Below, piece by piece: positions 32,846 through 34,802 of a stretch of 34,802 nt of DNA (position 1 is the first letter of the stretch; each line of letters starts with the position of its first letter). The position numbers were made by a program, and so were the translations under genes. This DNA is from Phycisphaeraceae bacterium (GTDB lineage Bacteria > Planctomycetota > Phycisphaerae > Phycisphaerales > Phycisphaeraceae). The notes beneath the pieces are model-generated. The model did not search any database, was not told the DNA's origin, and worked only from the letters and a program-made list of their open reading frames with translations. The DNA is taken from contig JADLAP010000114.1 in NCBI GenBank assembly GCA_020848195.1, positions 1 through 34,802 of the forward strand, written 5' to 3'.

Positions 32846-33799
32846 TTACTTCAATCCCGCCAGCCTCGCGGTGAAGTCCCAGTCGCGGACGCCGTTGCAC
32901 CCGCCCATGGCGGTGACGCAACAGGCGGCGGCGGCGGTGCCGATTTTCGCGGCATCCTTCGGCGACAGGCCGCGAAGCAGACCGACAAGGAAACCGCCGA
33001 AGCATGTGTCGCCAGCGCCCGTGGTGTCCACCACCGGGCCGGGGGGCGTGCTGATCGGCACTTCGATGAACGTATCCTTGTCCGGGCTGACGATCACGCC
33101 ACGTTTGCCGAGTTTCACGCCGAGGATGCCGTGCGCGCCGCACTCGCGGTAGCGGGCGATGATGGTTCGGGGTTCCTTTTCGCCCGTCTGATGCACCGCT
33201 TCGTCGTAAGAGGGGAAGTAGACATCGAGATGGCTGAGCATGCGATCGAGCGGCTGCATGGTTCCGCCGGAGCCTGCCGCGTCCATGGCGGTCATGACGC
33301 CCCGCCGCTGCAGCTCCGCCAGCACGAGCGGCAGATCGCCTTCCAGATTGGGCATCAGGCTGTAGTAGCCGATGAGGAAACATCTCGCCTTGGCCAGTTC
33401 CTCGATGTGCTTCATGCAGACATCGCGGTTCATGAGCTTGGGCGCGCCGACGCAGTGGAGGAACGCCCGTTCGCCGTCGGGGGCGATCATGACCACCGTG
33501 GTGCTCGTGGCCCCCGTGGGATGCTCCAGCAGCAACGAAGTGTCCATGCCCTCGCGGGCGTAGATGTTGCGGATGACCGGCGCCCAGTCGTCGTGACCGA
33601 CATAGCTGAACGCGCCGACTCTGGCGCCGAGCCTCGCCATCGCCACGCCGGAGTTGGAGACGATGCCGCCGCCGGTGACCTGCAGCGGTTCGACCTCGTG
33701 CAGCCGGCCCGGCCCCACCGGCACATCCAGATTCACCTGCCGGCAAAGCAGGTCCACCACGCACGATCCCGCCACGATGCAATCGAGAGTTGTTGTCAT
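32846..33799 (-). CDS. PfkB-family carbohydrate kinase
   Basis: 317 residues, a normal length for ribokinase-type enzymes. Signatures are the N-terminal GGIVSNSGVAMARLGARVGA and the C-terminal VDTTGAGDTCFGGFLVGLL, with the catalytic Asp in GAGD. It phosphorylates a sugar or nucleoside; the substrate cannot be inferred. Longer frames reach back to 34213, but they overlap csrA and have no family match, so ATG 33799 is used. It is 62 bp downstream of csrA on the same strand. Confidence 0.9.
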   Translation of the reverse strand: MTTTLDCIVAGSCVVDLLCRQVNLDVPVGPGRLHEVEPLQVTGGGIVSNSGVAMARLGARVGAFSYVGHDDWAPVIRNIYAREGMDTSLLLEHPTGATSTTVVMIAPDGERAFLHCVGAPKLMNRDVCMKHIEELAKARCFLIGYYSLMPNLEGDLPLVLAELQRRGVMTAMDAAGSGGTMQPLDRMLSHLDVYFPSYDEAVHQTGEKEPRTIIARYRECGAHGILGVKLGKRGVIVSPDKDTFIEVPISTPPGPVVDTTGAGDTCFGGFLVGLLRGLSPKDAAKIGTAAAACCVTAMGGCNGVRDWDFTARLAGLK

Positions 33800-33861
33800 G
33801 GAAACAAGATATCCAGACGGGGTGGGGTCGCAACCAGAGCCGGCGCAACCGTGGGAATGAA

Positions 33862-34173
33862 TCAAGGATTTGTCGAACGATCTTCCGGCGATGGACCGGA
33901 GGCGCTGCCCGGTGTTCCGTGAACGCCTCCGGATGCGGGGTTGCTTCCAGGGGCTGGATTGCTTCCGGGGGCGGGGGCACTTCCGGGGGCGGGGGCGGGG
34001 TGTTTGGCTTTCTGTTCCGCCAGTTCGCGGCGGTTGATCATCACTTCGCGCGGGAAGTCGAAGGAGAGGCGGACCTTGTCGCCGTGGATATCGACAATGC
34101 GGATGATGCCCATGGGATGATTGGGATCGCCGATGACGACTTCTTCGCCAGCTCGTCGCGTCAGTGCCAGCAT
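33862..34173 (-). CDS. csrA: Carbon storage regulator CsrA with proline-rich C-terminal tail
   Basis: 103 residues, where CsrA is usually near 60-70. The RNA-binding core MLALTRRAGEEVVIGDPNHP, with IIRIVDIHGDKVRLSFDFPR, has the expected N-terminal and C-terminal Arg contacts. From about residue 55 the tail is Pro/Ala/Gly/Ser-rich with near-perfect PAPGS(A/N) repeats (about 3.5 copies). AAGGA precedes the ATG. CsrA binds GGA motifs in mRNA leaders and controls translation. The tail is probably disordered; its role is unknown. Confidence 0.93.
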   Translation of the reverse strand: MLALTRRAGEEVVIGDPNHPMGIIRIVDIHGDKVRLSFDFPREVMINRRELAEQKAKHPAPAPGSAPAPGSNPAPGSNPASGGVHGTPGSASGPSPEDRSTNP

Positions 34174-34221
34174 GACTCGACTTCCTTGCCCAGTCGGGGC
34201 CTTTTCGGGACAACCGGTCCT

Positions 34222-34256
34222 ACATAAAACAAGGGCGGACTGATCCAGCCCGCCCT
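34222..34256 (-). terminator. Intrinsic terminator after the NifU-type gene
   Basis: On the minus strand AGGGCGG (34250-34256) pairs perfectly with CCGCCCT (34232-34238); a further CTG/CAG pair extends the stem. TGTTTTAT follows. It is 67 bp after the NifU stop and 48 bp before the csrA start, so it separates the two genes. Confidence 0.85.
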
Positions 34257-34323
34257 GTGCATCCGTTCATCCGGGGCGCGACCCACCGGCCGAGTATTTC
34301 GGCCTGCAACGGCGACAGGCGCA

Positions 34324-34587
34324 TCAATGCACCTGTTCCACGGCAACCACTTCCGGCACCTTCTCCTTGAGGTTCCGTTCGATGCCCATGTGCAGCGTCA
34401 TGGAGCTGGAAGGACATCCGACGCACGCGCCGTGCAGGCGAATGCGAACGATGCCTTCCGGCGTGACTTCCACCAGTTCCAGATCGCCGCCGTCGGACTG
34501 CACCGCCGGGCGGATGCGCGCCAGCACATCCCTGACGCGCTGGAACACGCCGATCGGATTCTCCGTCGCTGGGGTTGACTCTTCCAT
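34324..34587 (-). CDS. NifU-type Fe-S cluster scaffold (NifU C-terminal domain)
   Basis: 87 residues with the NifU_N-lacking, Nfu-type core: [20 protein letters not shown] followed by [20 protein letters not shown], where Cys55 and Cys58 form the CxxC that assembles and transfers an Fe-S cluster as a dimer. ATG 34587 begins [11 protein letters not shown]; the open frame upstream is composed of intergenic repeat sequence. Single-domain Nfu proteins of this size are common in bacteria. A clear terminator follows. Confidence 0.9.
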   Translation of the reverse strand: MEESTPATENPIGVFQRVRDVLARIRPAVQSDGGDLELVEVTPEGIVRIRLHGACVGCPSSSMTLHMGIERNLKEKVPEVVAVEQVH

Positions 34588-34701
34588 GATCGGCTCTGCG
34601 TCCAAAGTGACTCCGTCCCAACATATTAGCGTACCAACTCCCGATTCGCACAGCCAACTGTGTGAATTCCGACTCCAGGGCGAACGCATGTGGCCTTGAT
34701 C

Positions 34702-34724
34702 CCCTCTCCCTTCGAGGGAGAGGG
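34702..34724. repeat. Hairpin repeat CCCTCTCCCT-TCG-AGGGAGAGGG
   Basis: Perfect 10-bp arms flank a 3-nt loop. GGGTGAGGGT follows at 34728-34737, and its inverted copy ACCCTCACCC lies at 34793-34802, at the end of the window. This looks like a dispersed intergenic repeat unit continuing beyond the window. Confidence 0.65.
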
Positions 34725-34802
34725 CCAGGGTGAGGGTTCGGCGTACGCAAACCGGCACGTCCAATCACGGGCAAAACGTGATCGAACGACGTACCCTCAC
34801 CC

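Noticed and set aside
1-34802. CRISPR array, rRNA or complete tRNA genes
   Set aside because: No regularly spaced direct repeats, no rRNA-like conserved segments and no full cloverleaf were seen.

Overview
The window looks like a GC-rich planctomycete chromosome, probably class Phycisphaerae. The clues are the gene content (secreted DUF4091-type glycoside hydrolase, pseudopilin inside a sugar operon, CsrA, NifU-type scaffold) and the high GC with strongly GC-biased third positions. Assignment is by inference only; no rRNA or tRNA marker is present.

Layout. (1) 1-204: the 5' end of an ISNCY-like transposase and the iterated terminal motifs of its insertion sequence. (2) 205-2970: a DegT/StrS aminotransferase and two small unknown genes. 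(3) 2993-15198: a polysaccharide-use locus. A leftward operon runs lacI, pseudopilin, DUF4091 hydrolase with CBM9 domain, and a six-hairpin-type glycosidase. A GH38 alpha-mannosidase points the other way. LacI-type operators sit at both divergent promoters. The large hydrolase is split by a -1 frame change at a heptamer of the canonical slippery form. A fucosyltransferase (GT11) remnant lies between the two units.

(4) About 15.2-30.6 kb: a compact phage-derived element. A rightward LexA/CI-type self-cleaving repressor overlaps a membrane-anchored ImmA-like metalloprotease. A leftward run of 16 genes carries a lipoprotein, two small unknowns, ParB-like, an ABC-ATPase/GNAT fusion, small and large terminase, portal, S78 protease, HK97 capsid, head-tail connector, closure and terminator proteins, and a fibre-like protein. 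No integrase, tape measure, baseplate, replication gene or recognisable endolysin is present. A 10-bp box (TACCGTACAA) occurs both at the repressor control region and just upstream of the head-operon promoter, which suggests one repressor controls both.

(5) 30639-34802: ordinary chromosomal genes: a GT39-type glycosyltransferase, nucleoside diphosphate kinase, a PfkB sugar kinase, CsrA with an unusual proline-rich tail, and a NifU-type Fe-S scaffold ending in a clear terminator. A hairpin repeat closes the window.

The best candidates for something new are the tail-less head element with its repressor/metalloprotease switch, and the ParB-like plus ABC-GNAT pair just before the terminase.
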